The position numbers and the translations under genes are program-made. The notes beneath the pieces are model-generated. The model searched no databases. It was not told the DNA's origin and saw nothing but the letters and a program-made list of their open reading frames with translations. From contig NZ_QBUK01000005.1 in assembly GCF_003058265.1 (NCBI RefSeq), positions 248,001-312,000 of the forward strand: a stretch of DNA of 64,000 nt, read 5' to 3'. Origin of the DNA: Flagellimonas amoyensis. Lineage in GTDB: Bacteria; Bacteroidota; Bacteroidia; Flavobacteriales; Flavobacteriaceae. Positions 34,627 through 44,000 of this stretch are shown here, in pieces; positions within the stretch are counted from its first letter, which is position 1; each line of letters begins with the position of its first letter.

Positions 34627-36564
34627 TTAGGGGTTAGATACTAGTCTTATAATGATTTTGGTTCCGGTTGGATGGCTTCTCGAATCATATTTGTCAATGA
34701 TTTCCATAGTGTTCTTCTTTCCGCTTTGGGCATGGTGCATGTTCAATCTTTTTTCGGTGATCTGCATGCCCCTGGATTTTCCGTGGGTCTTGGTCGCCCC
34801 TGCGGTTTGTCTTCCAATGCCATTGTCCTCAATTTCGATCACACAGAGCCCATCTTTCTTTTCAAAGTGCAGCGAAAGGGTTCTGTTTCCCTCTTTTTTG
34901 CCCGAAAGTCCATGGATTATGGCATTCTCCACCAAGGGCTGTATCAACATCAAGGGAATTTCCACTTGGTCCGTGTCCAGTTCCTTGTCCACATGGATGG
35001 TGTATTCAAAACTGTTGTCGAATCGAAGGGATTCCAGTTCCAAATAGGAGCGGAGCAGCTCTATTTCCTCGGTCAGCGTAACCAATACCTCATGGGAACT
35101 TTCCAGTACGTTCCGGGCAATCTTGCCAAATTTTGAAAGATATTTCAGTGCGGACAGCTTATTGTCCTGAAGTATCAAATGCTGTATGGAGTTCAAGGAA
35201 TTGAAGATGAAATGCGGGTTCATTTGGGCCCGGAGTGTATTGGTCTCTTTCATTGAAACCTCTTGTTGGAGCACCAGCCTGGACTCATATTCCTGTTTGA
35301 TCTTGTAGGCAAGGCCCAAGGAAAAGATGATGATTTCCAGTGTGGACCCAATGATCATATAATACTTGGAAAGGGTGAACATATACAGTAAAGCGCCAGT
35401 CATGTAGATAAAGGAACCGGTGACTATGAAAATGGCAAGTCTATCCTTTGCCCTGAACAAAAGATAGCCCATGGAAAGGATACCGAAAAGGGTCATCAGC
35501 AACCGTTGGGAATTCAAGAAAAGGTTGCTCAACGAAAAATGGGAGTTATAATAAGAATAGGAAAACAAAAATATGATCAGCCCCAAGAGCATCACAATTG
35601 CAATGATGGCAAAGTGGAGTTTGGGATATGCCTTTTTGGTGTTCAGATAATACATGGCAAAAAGCACGTAAAAAAAGTTGATGAGGATCTGTGAGACCAG
35701 CACGCTCCAATATCCGAAGAGGGAACCGACGAAAGATCGGTATTCAGGGATGAACAAGCGGACAAGGAAAAAGGCCGAAAAGAATATGTACAATGCATAA
35801 AATAAAAATTCAGCTTTTTTTGTATAGCAAAAGATAATAAAAAAGGTCAAAAAGAAGATGAGACAGGCACCCAAATATATGTGGTCCAAGATGATGGGGT
35901 AAATATTGTCATTGGTATAGTAATCCGTAAAGAAACGATTGGCCTGTTCTGAGACATATTCAAACCTAGGAGCATTAGCAAAGCGCTCTATAACCTGTAC
36001 CTCAAGGAACAAATATCTGCCGTTGATCAAATCCTGTTTTTTAAAACCAACACCCCTAAGATAAACAAAGGAGTTACTTTTCTCACGCCGCTCAAAATGC
36101 CCAAATTTTTTTTCGCAAAAGCTGCCTTCCTTGGCATAGTGAAGAGTGGCCTTGCTGAAGTTAAGGGTACGCAAACGCCAGGATTCCCTAGTGTCCAGAG
36201 TGTCGAGTTCATGGGCAAAATCCAGTTTCACCCAATATGTGGCATTCACGTCACTGAACCTCAATGATTCATCGGCACTGAACTGTTGGTCACCATTCAA
36301 TATTTCATCGATTTCCAGGTCAATGGCATTTACTTTCAGGATTGAGTAAGGTATTTTCTTGGTCCTCCTGTCCGTGTCCACATTTTGGGCCAGTAATGCC
36401 GATATGCCCATAAAGAACAGAATACAACTTGCTGTAATGGTAAGTATCCTTGTTGATTTTACTACTTCTTTGAAAGGTGATGGGATACTTTTTTTTGCCA
36501 ATCTTCCAGTACATGGGCTACAGTGTATGTTTTCATGGATGGATATGATTGCAGCGATAATCAT
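34627..36564 (-). CDS. 7TMR-DISM sensor histidine kinase (LytS-type)
   Basis: 645 aa. A hydrophobic N-terminus (ILTITASCILFFMGISALLAQ) is followed by a periplasmic 7TMR-DISM extracellular domain (about 70-220, VNATYWVKLDF and WRLRTLNFSKATLHY), which in other members binds carbohydrate or other ligands, then seven membrane helices (235-430) and a His_kinase domain with the phospho-site QMNPHFIFNSLNSIQHLIL and ATPase motifs PLMLIQPLVENAIIHG and IEDNGIGR. It phosphorylates the LytTR regulator encoded downstream. Start uncertain: ATG 36564 gives a long n-region before the signal anchor. Confidence 0.9.
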   Translation of the reverse strand: MIIAAIISIHENIHCSPCTGRLAKKSIPSPFKEVVKSTRILTITASCILFFMGISALLAQNVDTDRRTKKIPYSILKVNAIDLEIDEILNGDQQFSADESLRFSDVNATYWVKLDFAHELDTLDTRESWRLRTLNFSKATLHYAKEGSFCEKKFGHFERREKSNSFVYLRGVGFKKQDLINGRYLFLEVQVIERFANAPRFEYVSEQANRFFTDYYTNDNIYPIILDHIYLGACLIFFLTFFIIFCYTKKAEFLFYALYIFFSAFFLVRLFIPEYRSFVGSLFGYWSVLVSQILINFFYVLFAMYYLNTKKAYPKLHFAIIAIVMLLGLIIFLFSYSYYNSHFSLSNLFLNSQRLLMTLFGILSMGYLLFRAKDRLAIFIVTGSFIYMTGALLYMFTLSKYYMIIGSTLEIIIFSLGLAYKIKQEYESRLVLQQEVSMKETNTLRAQMNPHFIFNSLNSIQHLILQDNKLSALKYLSKFGKIARNVLESSHEVLVTLTEEIELLRSYLELESLRFDNSFEYTIHVDKELDTDQVEIPLMLIQPLVENAIIHGLSGKKEGNRTLSLHFEKKDGLCVIEIEDNGIGRQTAGATKTHGKSRGMQITEKRLNMHHAQSGKKNTMEIIDKYDSRSHPTGTKIIIRLVSNP

Positions 36565-37351
36565 TGAAATGAAACTTATTAAAGGATTTTTCTTATTAAA
36601 TTTGAAAGAATATGATTATTTAATATATTTGTTCCATAGTGGGGAACTATATCCTTTCGTAAAGGAATTTCGCTACAGCGCATTGAACTAGAACAAGAAT
36701 AGTTCATAAGGTCGTCGATTTAAGTCAACAATTTTTGTTTAGTCGCCCACTTGGAAATCCTGCAATGTTTCCCAAAGGAAATGGTATAATTTCTAGATGA
36801 CCATTTTCTTTGGACATAGATCAACAATTTGATTTTTGTCCATGGTAATCCACAAAATTCCGATGGTAATCCATAGAATCACCTTCAAGAAGAAGGTTGG
36901 TTCCTTGATGGATTGAGTTATAATCTATTTTTGGGGGGAAGTTTGTTGATGTATTTGGCTCGAAGTGTTTTCTGATAAAACGGGGCCAGTGGGATGGGGT
37001 TATCATAAATTCAGTTTTTTGCACTTTGAACAAATTCAAAGTGAATGTCTTTAATGCATTAAATTAACTCACCACTTTTATCCCATTATACAACTGTGTG
37101 CAGCATAACCCCATACTAGCTCTCAGCTTTCTTGGAATTACTCATGGTGAGTATTCTATTCAATAACTAGGATTCATGATTCCATTCAGAATCTGTAATC
37201 CAAAACTATGGGACTGCACAATCTTCATAGCCAGAACTGAAGAAGTGGACTTATGGTCCGTATGCAGTCCAATCCCTTTTTCTTTATTCCGTGTTAAATC
37301 TACTTTGGTTCAATGAATATTTAGGGGACCATTTGACGTAGCTGGGGTTTG

Positions 37352-37384
37352 GGTTTACGGATGGCCCTTTTGGGTTTACGGATG
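37352..37384 (-). promoter_or_regulatory. 21-bp-spaced direct repeats (site A)
   Basis: GGTTTACGGATG occurs at 37352 and again at 37373, exactly 21 bp apart, with a weaker TTGACGTAG copy about 22 bp to the left. It is related to the repeats upstream of 38158, 44751 and 47243. No clear gene starts leftward of it; the nearest leftward gene is the kinase, about 790 bp away. Confidence 0.55.
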
Positions 37385-37413
37385 ATGTTTTCAGGGTCAA
37401 AAAATTAGAACAT

Positions 37414-37448
37414 AAAGTGGGATTTCCACAAGGGATTTATCCCACTTT
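37414..37448 (-). terminator. Terminator-like hairpin after the leftward 225-aa gene
   Basis: AAAGTGGGAT and its complement form a perfect 10-bp stem with a 15-base loop, starting 33 bp beyond the stop of the leftward gene. The T tract beyond the stem is weak in that direction. Confidence 0.5.
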
Positions 37449-37480
37449 GACTAACATGAACACTAAAGACACATTAAGTT

Positions 37481-38158
37481 TTATCCAACGGAACGGAGCT
37501 CATGGCCATGGCTGGATACGGGGGATAATGTTTTTTGGTGAACTTTTCTTGGCCTTTTGATCTTGCCTTTGGCTATAAAATGCCCTTTGAAGTCTATCGT
37601 CGCAATATTGCTGAAGTACCCTAGCATATCCTCATAGTCATGGATGTTTATTCCTGCTTTGGACAAGCCCTTGTGGATTGGGGATGCATTGGTTTTTTCG
37701 GTCCAGTCCCCATATATTCTTTTGTCCTTGGATTTTATGATCAGGATTTTGAGTTTGCTCAAATGCCAAGCGGGCACGTAGAAGTTGGAAACACCATCAC
37801 TAAGGGACTTGAATGTGACATAGATCTTTCCTACATTTTTATATACACTTGCCCTGTATCCCAATTGGGAATTGTTCAAGGGTAGTTTCAGACAACTGTT
37901 CTCCGATTCCAAGTAGAACAAAATAGGATTGTTATACAGTACTTCCTCGGTGATTTGTGGAACATCCAAAGTGAAGGACCAACCCGGAAGCTGTTCCCGA
38001 ATATCAAAAGACAATAACTCCACCGTATTGGTTGGCATGGTATGCTTAAGGTCCGAGTCCCTATCCGTTATGGAAGAGGACTTATTGAAGAGGTAAATGG
38101 GGTAGCCAATGATGATAGTGGCACAGATAAGGGTCCATAAAATGGTCAAAGACAGCAT
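37481..38158 (-). CDS. Membrane-anchored protein of unknown function
   Basis: 225 aa. One N-terminal membrane segment (LTILWTLICATIIIGYPIYLF) and a soluble part predicted to be extracytoplasmic, with beta-rich sequence (LLSFDIREQLPGWSFTLDVP, NPILFYLESENSCLKL, KIYVTFKSLSDGVSNFYVPAW) and a basic Pro/Lys/His tail. No family recognised. It has two perfect 13-base direct repeats 79 bp upstream, so it is a likely target of the neighbouring LytTR regulator. Confidence 0.65.
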   Translation of the reverse strand: MLSLTILWTLICATIIIGYPIYLFNKSSSITDRDSDLKHTMPTNTVELLSFDIREQLPGWSFTLDVPQITEEVLYNNPILFYLESENSCLKLPLNNSQLGYRASVYKNVGKIYVTFKSLSDGVSNFYVPAWHLSKLKILIIKSKDKRIYGDWTEKTNASPIHKGLSKAGINIHDYEDMLGYFSNIATIDFKGHFIAKGKIKRPRKVHQKTLSPVSSHGHELRSVG

Positions 38159-38236
38159 GATTGATTTGTTTAGATTAAAATTTGGGAACTTTTAAACATG
38201 ATCTAAATAACAAATTAAAATGACGCCAATGTTGTC

Positions 38237-38270
38237 CAATTGACGGATGTGGGCTCTCAATTGACGGATG
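38237..38270 (-). promoter_or_regulatory. 21-bp-spaced direct repeats (site B), two perfect copies
   Basis: CAATTGACGGATG occurs identically at 38237 and 38258, 21 bp apart, and a degenerate TGACGCCAATG lies 20 bp to the left. The proximal copy is 79 bp before the leftward 225-aa gene. Between them TTAATTTG (38211-38218, minus strand) is a near match to the Bacteroidota -7 element TAnnTTTG. Confidence 0.7.
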
Positions 38271-38442
38271 AAAAATGAACGACCAAGTGCAAATTTTCAT
38301 CGGTGAAAAACACGGTTTGAACCTCATTTTGTGTTGTTTTTCATGGAAATCCAAGTTAGCCACACATTTTTGACCTAGGTTATGAAGACATTTTGGTCTT
38401 GAATGACCAAAAATCGGTTCACTTTGATCGGTAATGGAACAT

Positions 38443-38829
38443 TTAGGCCTTTGTCTTTTTTCCTCCATTCACGTTTTCCAATTGGCCTATCACCGCCATC
38501 ACATCATAGTTTGCAATTTTCCGGGTACTATAATTCCTTTTGATATGGTTGATATAGGTGTGGATTTCCAGGGTATAGTAGTTTTCGAGCTCAAAAATGG
38601 GGTCCTTCATAATTTCAAGACTTTCGTCCGCTTTCATTTTGCCATACGATCTAGCATGATAAACAATCTTGTGACTGTTGTTCTCAGGGTCCATCCATTC
38701 TATGGTGACCTCTATGAAGTCATCCATCCTTTCCCTAAGTTTGTAAGTGGCCTGTTTGGGGATCTTTCCATATTCATATTCAGATTTTACAAGATCCAAA
38801 ATCCATTTTTCAAGAAAATTTCCTTTCAT
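38443..38829 (-). CDS. Conserved-looking hypothetical protein
   Basis: 128 aa, soluble, no signal peptide. A beta-rich middle (FIEVTIEWMDPENNSHKIVYHARSY) and a helical end (IANYDVMAVIGQLENV). I do not recognise a family. It stands alone between the site-B region and the hydrolase gene; no direct repeats of the nearby type were seen upstream. Confidence 0.6.
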   Translation of the reverse strand: MKGNFLEKWILDLVKSEYEYGKIPKQATYKLRERMDDFIEVTIEWMDPENNSHKIVYHARSYGKMKADESLEIMKDPIFELENYYTLEIHTYINHIKRNYSTRKIANYDVMAVIGQLENVNGGKKTKA

Positions 38830-39018
38830 CGTCGATTAATTTTATTTAGGTGTTCTGATTTGGGCCCGTTTCCGGGTTTTTTGGTTCAATGCTTTTGAGG
38901 ATGAAAATTGGTTTCCTGTTAACCTCCCGGGACAAAAGTGGGAATGGGGTATTGGTGTTCAGGGTATGATGCGCTCCTGAGGAGCCATGTTTATAGAGGT
39001 CGATATGGTTCTAAAAAC

Positions 39019-40032
39019 TTATTTTTCCATATGCAGTTTTTCCTTGAACCAAGTCATGGTTCTTTCCCGTGCCAAAGCACTTTGATTACTGTCATCAAAA
39101 TCGAATCCATGTCCGGCTCCTTCATATAGGTTGAGTTCCACGGAATCCCCTTTTTGCTTGAGAATGTTGAACATGCACAATGTATTTTCGGTCAACTCAT
39201 CTGTTCCGGCAACATGGTACAGCATTGGAGCATATACCCTATAGATGTTACCTCCCATGGCGTTGGGGCCACATATGGCGGAACCCCAATAATCATACCC
39301 TCCGGAGCCTCCATAGTAAAACACTCCAGCTGCAAAGCCGATATTTGGTCTTGGTTCAGGAGCCAGAACTCCAGAGGATTCGTCATATTTCTTTCCATTG
39401 AAAGTTTGTGTCCAAGCCCAATCATTTGGAGTTGCACCGGTGTCGTATAATGTGGAGGCAACGGCAGTGGCACCATCCGAAAACCCTAGAATACCTATGT
39501 CTGAGGGGCGAACGAAGTTCCTTCCAGTGCTGTTTTTTAGTTTTTGGAGCAATTTTAAGGCTGCATTGGCATCACGCGGGCGCACAAATTGTGAGCTTAT
39601 CTTAAAATTATCGGGGGCCGTGGTCCATTTTCCTGTCCGTGTTAAAACCCCGCGCCCGGAATAACTGTCCACAAAAGCGCCGATAATGCAATGCTCATCA
39701 AACAGTTCGCGCCATTCATTGAACTGTCCGGACATGGTTCCCGTATTTGGGTCGTGGTTGGTCCACATTCCATCCGATCCATGTAGCACCACCACTGCCG
39801 GTAGGGAAGGGGAGTTGCCACATTCCTGGGGAATGGAAAGGTATACAGGAACCTTCACGTGGTCCAGAACAACATGTACAATGGTATCCTTTGTGCCCTT
39901 GGGGATAACAATCTCGTCTATTTCCACCAGATCTAGGAAGTCCTTGTCTTCACTACAGGAATAGGAGAGGAATAAAAGTCCACAAGCAAGGAGTAGGTTG
40001 ATTTTGTGCAATGATTTGGAAATTGTTTTCAT
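39019..40032 (-). CDS. Alpha/beta-hydrolase (dienelactone hydrolase-like) lipoprotein
   Basis: ATG 40032 gives the lipoprotein signal LLLACGLLFLSYSC and starts 11 bp after the SprF stop; a start at 40062 would overlap SprF. The hydrolase fold shows LPAVVVLHGSDGMW (oxyanion strand), nucleophile in DIGILGFSDGATAV, an acid in YHVAGTDELTEN and His in YEGAGHGFDFDD. Members cleave esters or lactones. As third gene of the cargo-SprF-hydrolase operon it may act on a substrate or modification at the cell surface. Substrate unknown. Confidence 0.85.
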   Translation of the reverse strand: MKTISKSLHKINLLLACGLLFLSYSCSEDKDFLDLVEIDEIVIPKGTKDTIVHVVLDHVKVPVYLSIPQECGNSPSLPAVVVLHGSDGMWTNHDPNTGTMSGQFNEWRELFDEHCIIGAFVDSYSGRGVLTRTGKWTTAPDNFKISSQFVRPRDANAALKLLQKLKNSTGRNFVRPSDIGILGFSDGATAVASTLYDTGATPNDWAWTQTFNGKKYDESSGVLAPEPRPNIGFAAGVFYYGGSGGYDYWGSAICGPNAMGGNIYRVYAPMLYHVAGTDELTENTLCMFNILKQKGDSVELNLYEGAGHGFDFDDSNQSALARERTMTWFKEKLHMEK

Positions 40033-40043
40033 AGTTTCTCTTT

Positions 40044-40994
40044 TTAATAAGTGCATGTGCAATTCGAAATACCTTGGAAAAGGTCCAATCCCAAGGTGAC
40101 CACATGGGTTCCTTTGGAATAGCCCAATATTTCATTCATGATGACTTGGTAGGAATATCCAAAGTAGAAATCCCCCTTTTTTAGCCCCATGATAGGGGCT
40201 ACATACAAAGGGGAACCCAATTGATCGTTCAGGAACCTGTAGGTAAAACCGGCGTAGTAATAGTCTTCAAAATCAAACCATTTGAACTTGGTGTTCACAT
40301 CTGTTACCGATCTGCCATCATTTTCAAAATATTGGAAGAAAACAGATGGTTCCACTTCAAAGTCGTCCCTTCTGTTCTTTCTAAAACTATACCCGGAATA
40401 GACGTAGTAATTCCGTAATCTGTTTGGCTCAAAGACAGGGTTAAACTTCCTAAAATCCTTGTTCAGGATATTAGAGACATTAAGACTGACATAAAACTCA
40501 CCTCTACGGTACAAGGTACCCAGGTCAAAATTGGGATTGCTGGAGGCCCGATCATTGGTTACGATGGGATCACCATTTGCTTCTGGGTCAAAATTCTCAA
40601 TATCTATCCGAAACTGGTTCAGGTTGAAGGACAGCGCAAATGAGAAGTAGCTTTCTTCATACTTGTCAAAGGTCAAATGGTGTGCAAATGAAACCTTGCC
40701 CCCGCGCTGTTTGGTCTCCCCATTGGCATCATTGTACAGGACCATTCCAATTCCAGACCTATTTCCAAGTCTGACATCGGCGGATAGTGACTGGGTATCA
40801 GGAGCGTCCTTGATACCCACCCACTGTGTTAATCCGTTCATCCGTACTTTGACGTAGTTCCCAATACCGGCATAGGTCGGGGACATCAAAAAAGGGTTAT
40901 CGGACAGGTATTGGGACAACTGTGGAATGGTCAGTTCTTGTGCATTCATCAGGCACACATTCATCCACATTAAAAGAACAATAGCTTTCTTCAT
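40044..40994 (-). CDS. PorP/SprF family outer-membrane protein (second copy)
   Basis: 316 aa. Signal peptide to NAQELT, then SQYLSDNPFLMSPTYAGIGN and VRMNGLTQWVGIKDAPDTQ, the family start motifs, followed by a barrel with YYYAGFTYRFLND. It is 13 bp downstream of the 1247-aa type B cargo and is its presumed dedicated export or anchoring partner. Confidence 0.92.
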   Translation of the reverse strand: MKKAIVLLMWMNVCLMNAQELTIPQLSQYLSDNPFLMSPTYAGIGNYVKVRMNGLTQWVGIKDAPDTQSLSADVRLGNRSGIGMVLYNDANGETKQRGGKVSFAHHLTFDKYEESYFSFALSFNLNQFRIDIENFDPEANGDPIVTNDRASSNPNFDLGTLYRRGEFYVSLNVSNILNKDFRKFNPVFEPNRLRNYYVYSGYSFRKNRRDDFEVEPSVFFQYFENDGRSVTDVNTKFKWFDFEDYYYAGFTYRFLNDQLGSPLYVAPIMGLKKGDFYFGYSYQVIMNEILGYSKGTHVVTLGLDLFQGISNCTCTY

Positions 40995-41007
40995 GTATCA
41001 TCTATTT

Positions 41008-44000
41008 TTATCTGAACAGTGTGAAATGTCCAACAAACTCACGTCCAGATTCATCATTTAATTTTACAATGTACCAGTAGTCACCAGATGGCAGGGGTTT
41101 GGAATCATAGTATCCTTTCCATACATCGAATTGGCCAAGAATTTGGATTTTTCTGCCATATCTATCAAAGATGAATGTCTGGATATTTGGAAATGCCTCG
41201 GTATTTTTTGGTCCCCAAAAATCATTTTTGCCATCATTGTTTGGGGTAAAAAAGTCAGGGATGGAGATATCCACAAAGTTCATGGAGATACTTGCTGTGA
41301 CCTCACAACCATTGTCATCAACCACGGTGACCATGAAAGTGCCATTTCGGTTGATGGTATAGGTGTTGGATGATGTCCCATTCTGATTGTCAAAATAATA
41401 GGTGTAAGGACCAGAGCCACCAGTGACATTCGCGGTTATTCCATTCACGTGATTATTGAGTAGTTCAAGTTCCAACGGTTCTATATCATCAATGGTGAAT
41501 GGATATTCAAAAACACAACCATTACTTCGCATGATAAACAGACGGTGTTCCCCGGCACTTATGTTCGTGAAATCTGGGGACAGTATAAAATCATTAGGGT
41601 CTGAAGAGTCAAGGGCATACATCAGATCATTGTTTGCTTCTGGGTCAACAAATGACACCTCAATCGAATTTGAAGGAAGGTTGTTGCCGTCGCACAAATA
41701 CACAGGTTCTACCGATGCTCCCAAGTTTTCCTCGATTACAGTTACCTGCGAAGTGGATGAAGAGAGACAACTTCCATTTGCCGTTACGGTATAGGTGTAC
41801 ACTCCCGCGCCGTTGAACGCAGGGCTCCAGGTCCCCCCTGGCTCAGGGGTTCCCCCGAGCAGAGCGAAAAGGTCCGCATCGTTGAGCAGGTCGCCTTCAC
41901 ATATGGTTGTCGCGCCGTTGGTCCCCGCGTCGGGTTGTTGTTGTTCGGAGACGGTGACGGTTGCCGTTGCGTCGTTGGTGCAGGGGGCCGTTGCCGTTAC
42001 GGTATAGGTGTACACTCCCGCGCCGTTGAACGCAGGGCTCCAGGTCCCCCCTGGCTCAGGGGTTCCCCCGAGCAGAGCGAAAAGGTCCGCATCGTTGAGC
42101 AGGTCGCCTTCACATATGGTTGTCGCGCCGTTGGTCCCCGCGTCGGGTTGTTGTTGTTCGGAGACGGTGACGGTTGCCGTTGCGTCGTTGGTGCAGGGGG
42201 CCGTTGCCGTTACGGTATAGGTGTACACTCCCGCGCCGTTGAACGCAGGGCTCCAGGTCCCCCCTGGCTCAGGGGTTCCCCCGAGCAGAGCGAAAAGGTC
42301 CGCATCGTTGAGCAGGTCGCCTTCACATATGGTTGTCGCGCCGTTGGTCCCCGCGTCGGGCTGGTCCGTGACGGTTACGACTATTATAGTTGCCAACCCT
42401 TCACAGCTGTTTATAGTTTGAGTAACATAATAATTCTGCGATATGAGCGGATCAGCGGGTGCCACAATGGAGGTAAGCCCTGCGTCACTATACCATGTTA
42501 TTGTAGCTGAAATGGCGGGAACAAGGTCAGCTCCCGTAGGGTTATCAGTACTACAAAATATTTGATTGTTTGCTGCTGGAGCCACTGGAGTAGTGTTCAC
42601 TGTGACGATGAAACTTTCTTCATCAAAACAATTGGGAGTGGTGCCTGTCTCATCATAGATATAGTAGGTTCCAGATACCGTAATATTGTCACCTGGGGAG
42701 AATTGTGTTCCAGTGCTCCCGCTGCCTGAGTAATAGGCTTCGTTGCCGGTCAAGTTGTTTCCAGTGATAGCAGGTAGTGTATATGAATCGCAAACAACCT
42801 GGTCTACAATATCATCAACATCCGGAGAGAGGTATACATAGTTGGTTTGGGTTACATCGATAAAATTACCTGAGGTATCCGTAATCCTATAGGTTCGGGT
42901 TATCGTTTCTGGATTTGTATTTCCATCGGTTGCTTCCGATTGTAAGATAACAGATGCTATAGCACAGTTATCTGCCTCGTCCGTCACGACCAACGGGTCT
43001 GCTGGAGGTGGTGTATCGCATATAGTGATGTCAAGGGGGTTTGATGCAGTAGGTGGCTCGGTATCCCCGAAACCTACGGTAAAAACATCCCGATGTTCAA
43101 AATTGACATTATCAAAATAGGCATTGCCTGCCATGTCCACGCTTGTAGCATCTATCATGGTGATGGGACCTGTGGTAAAATCTCCATCTTTGTCAGTGTC
43201 TATGAGTAGTTTTAGACCACAATCTCCATTGTCCAAAATATCTGAACCTGAAAGGTCTATACGAACACTGATATTGCTAATAGCATCTACACCTGGAGAA
43301 CGGATAGCTTGTACCCGCCATTCCCTGGAAATCCTTTCGGTAATGTCTCCTGAAATTGGCAATTCCATGTTTGTGGCACTTAAGCTTCCACGATCATTGG
43401 CCCATATCAAAAAGTTGTGCAGGAACGTGAACAGCCCATTTTTGTCTATTTCAGGTCTGGTATCGTCCAAATTGTCGGTACTGAAGTTATTGTTTGTTGA
43501 CATGGTGACGATAGCCTCTGGGTTTTCACTCTTGGAGATGCGCTGGTGCAGATTGTACCTTAGTTTGAGTATGGGCGCATTTTGGTCCTCGTCCCTATCT
43601 GCACCTAGCCCTGCTATATCATATTTATATATATTCTCCGCTTGCCATATAACAGTCCCATCGGCAGCGATATAATTGAAGTTGTTGTTTCCAATTTCGC
43701 TACCCAGACCAGGGCCATTGGAGAGGGTCAATCCATATTTGATGGCCAAATAACTTTCAACTATCTGTGTTTCCAGAACTGGTAGTGGACCATCAAAGAG
43801 CATCACTTCGGCGATGTCCCCTGTAAGGTTGCGGTTAGCATCATTACTATTGAAGTGTTTACCCAATCTGTTAAAAAAATAAAGATCATTGTCCGCATTT
43901 ATTTCAAACCTTACTGTTGATATATCGGGAATTCCGTTCACATGGGTGATAAGGTTTTCGGAGTCCACTAGCGCCTGTCTTTTGAACATGCCTATGGCCG

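Larger units (their letters stand above)
36565..37480. other. Gene-free stretch with repeats and hairpins
   Basis: About 900 bp without a convincing gene; a 72-codon leftward frame at 36821-37039 is not protein-like. It holds the kinase promoter region, a hairpin at 37022-37043 (CACTTTGAA stem, 4-base loop, no T run), a pair of TTACGGATG direct repeats at 37352-37384 and a terminator-like hairpin at 37414-37448. Confidence 0.5.

Noticed and set aside
36821..37039. 72-aa leftward ORF
   Set aside because: No conserved features; lies in a gene-free region and does not sit at the right distance from the direct repeats at 37352.
41935..42510. 191-aa rightward ORF inside the tandem repeats
   Set aside because: It is the antisense shadow of the repeated coding sequence; the leftward frame has a signal peptide, domain structure and sorting domain.
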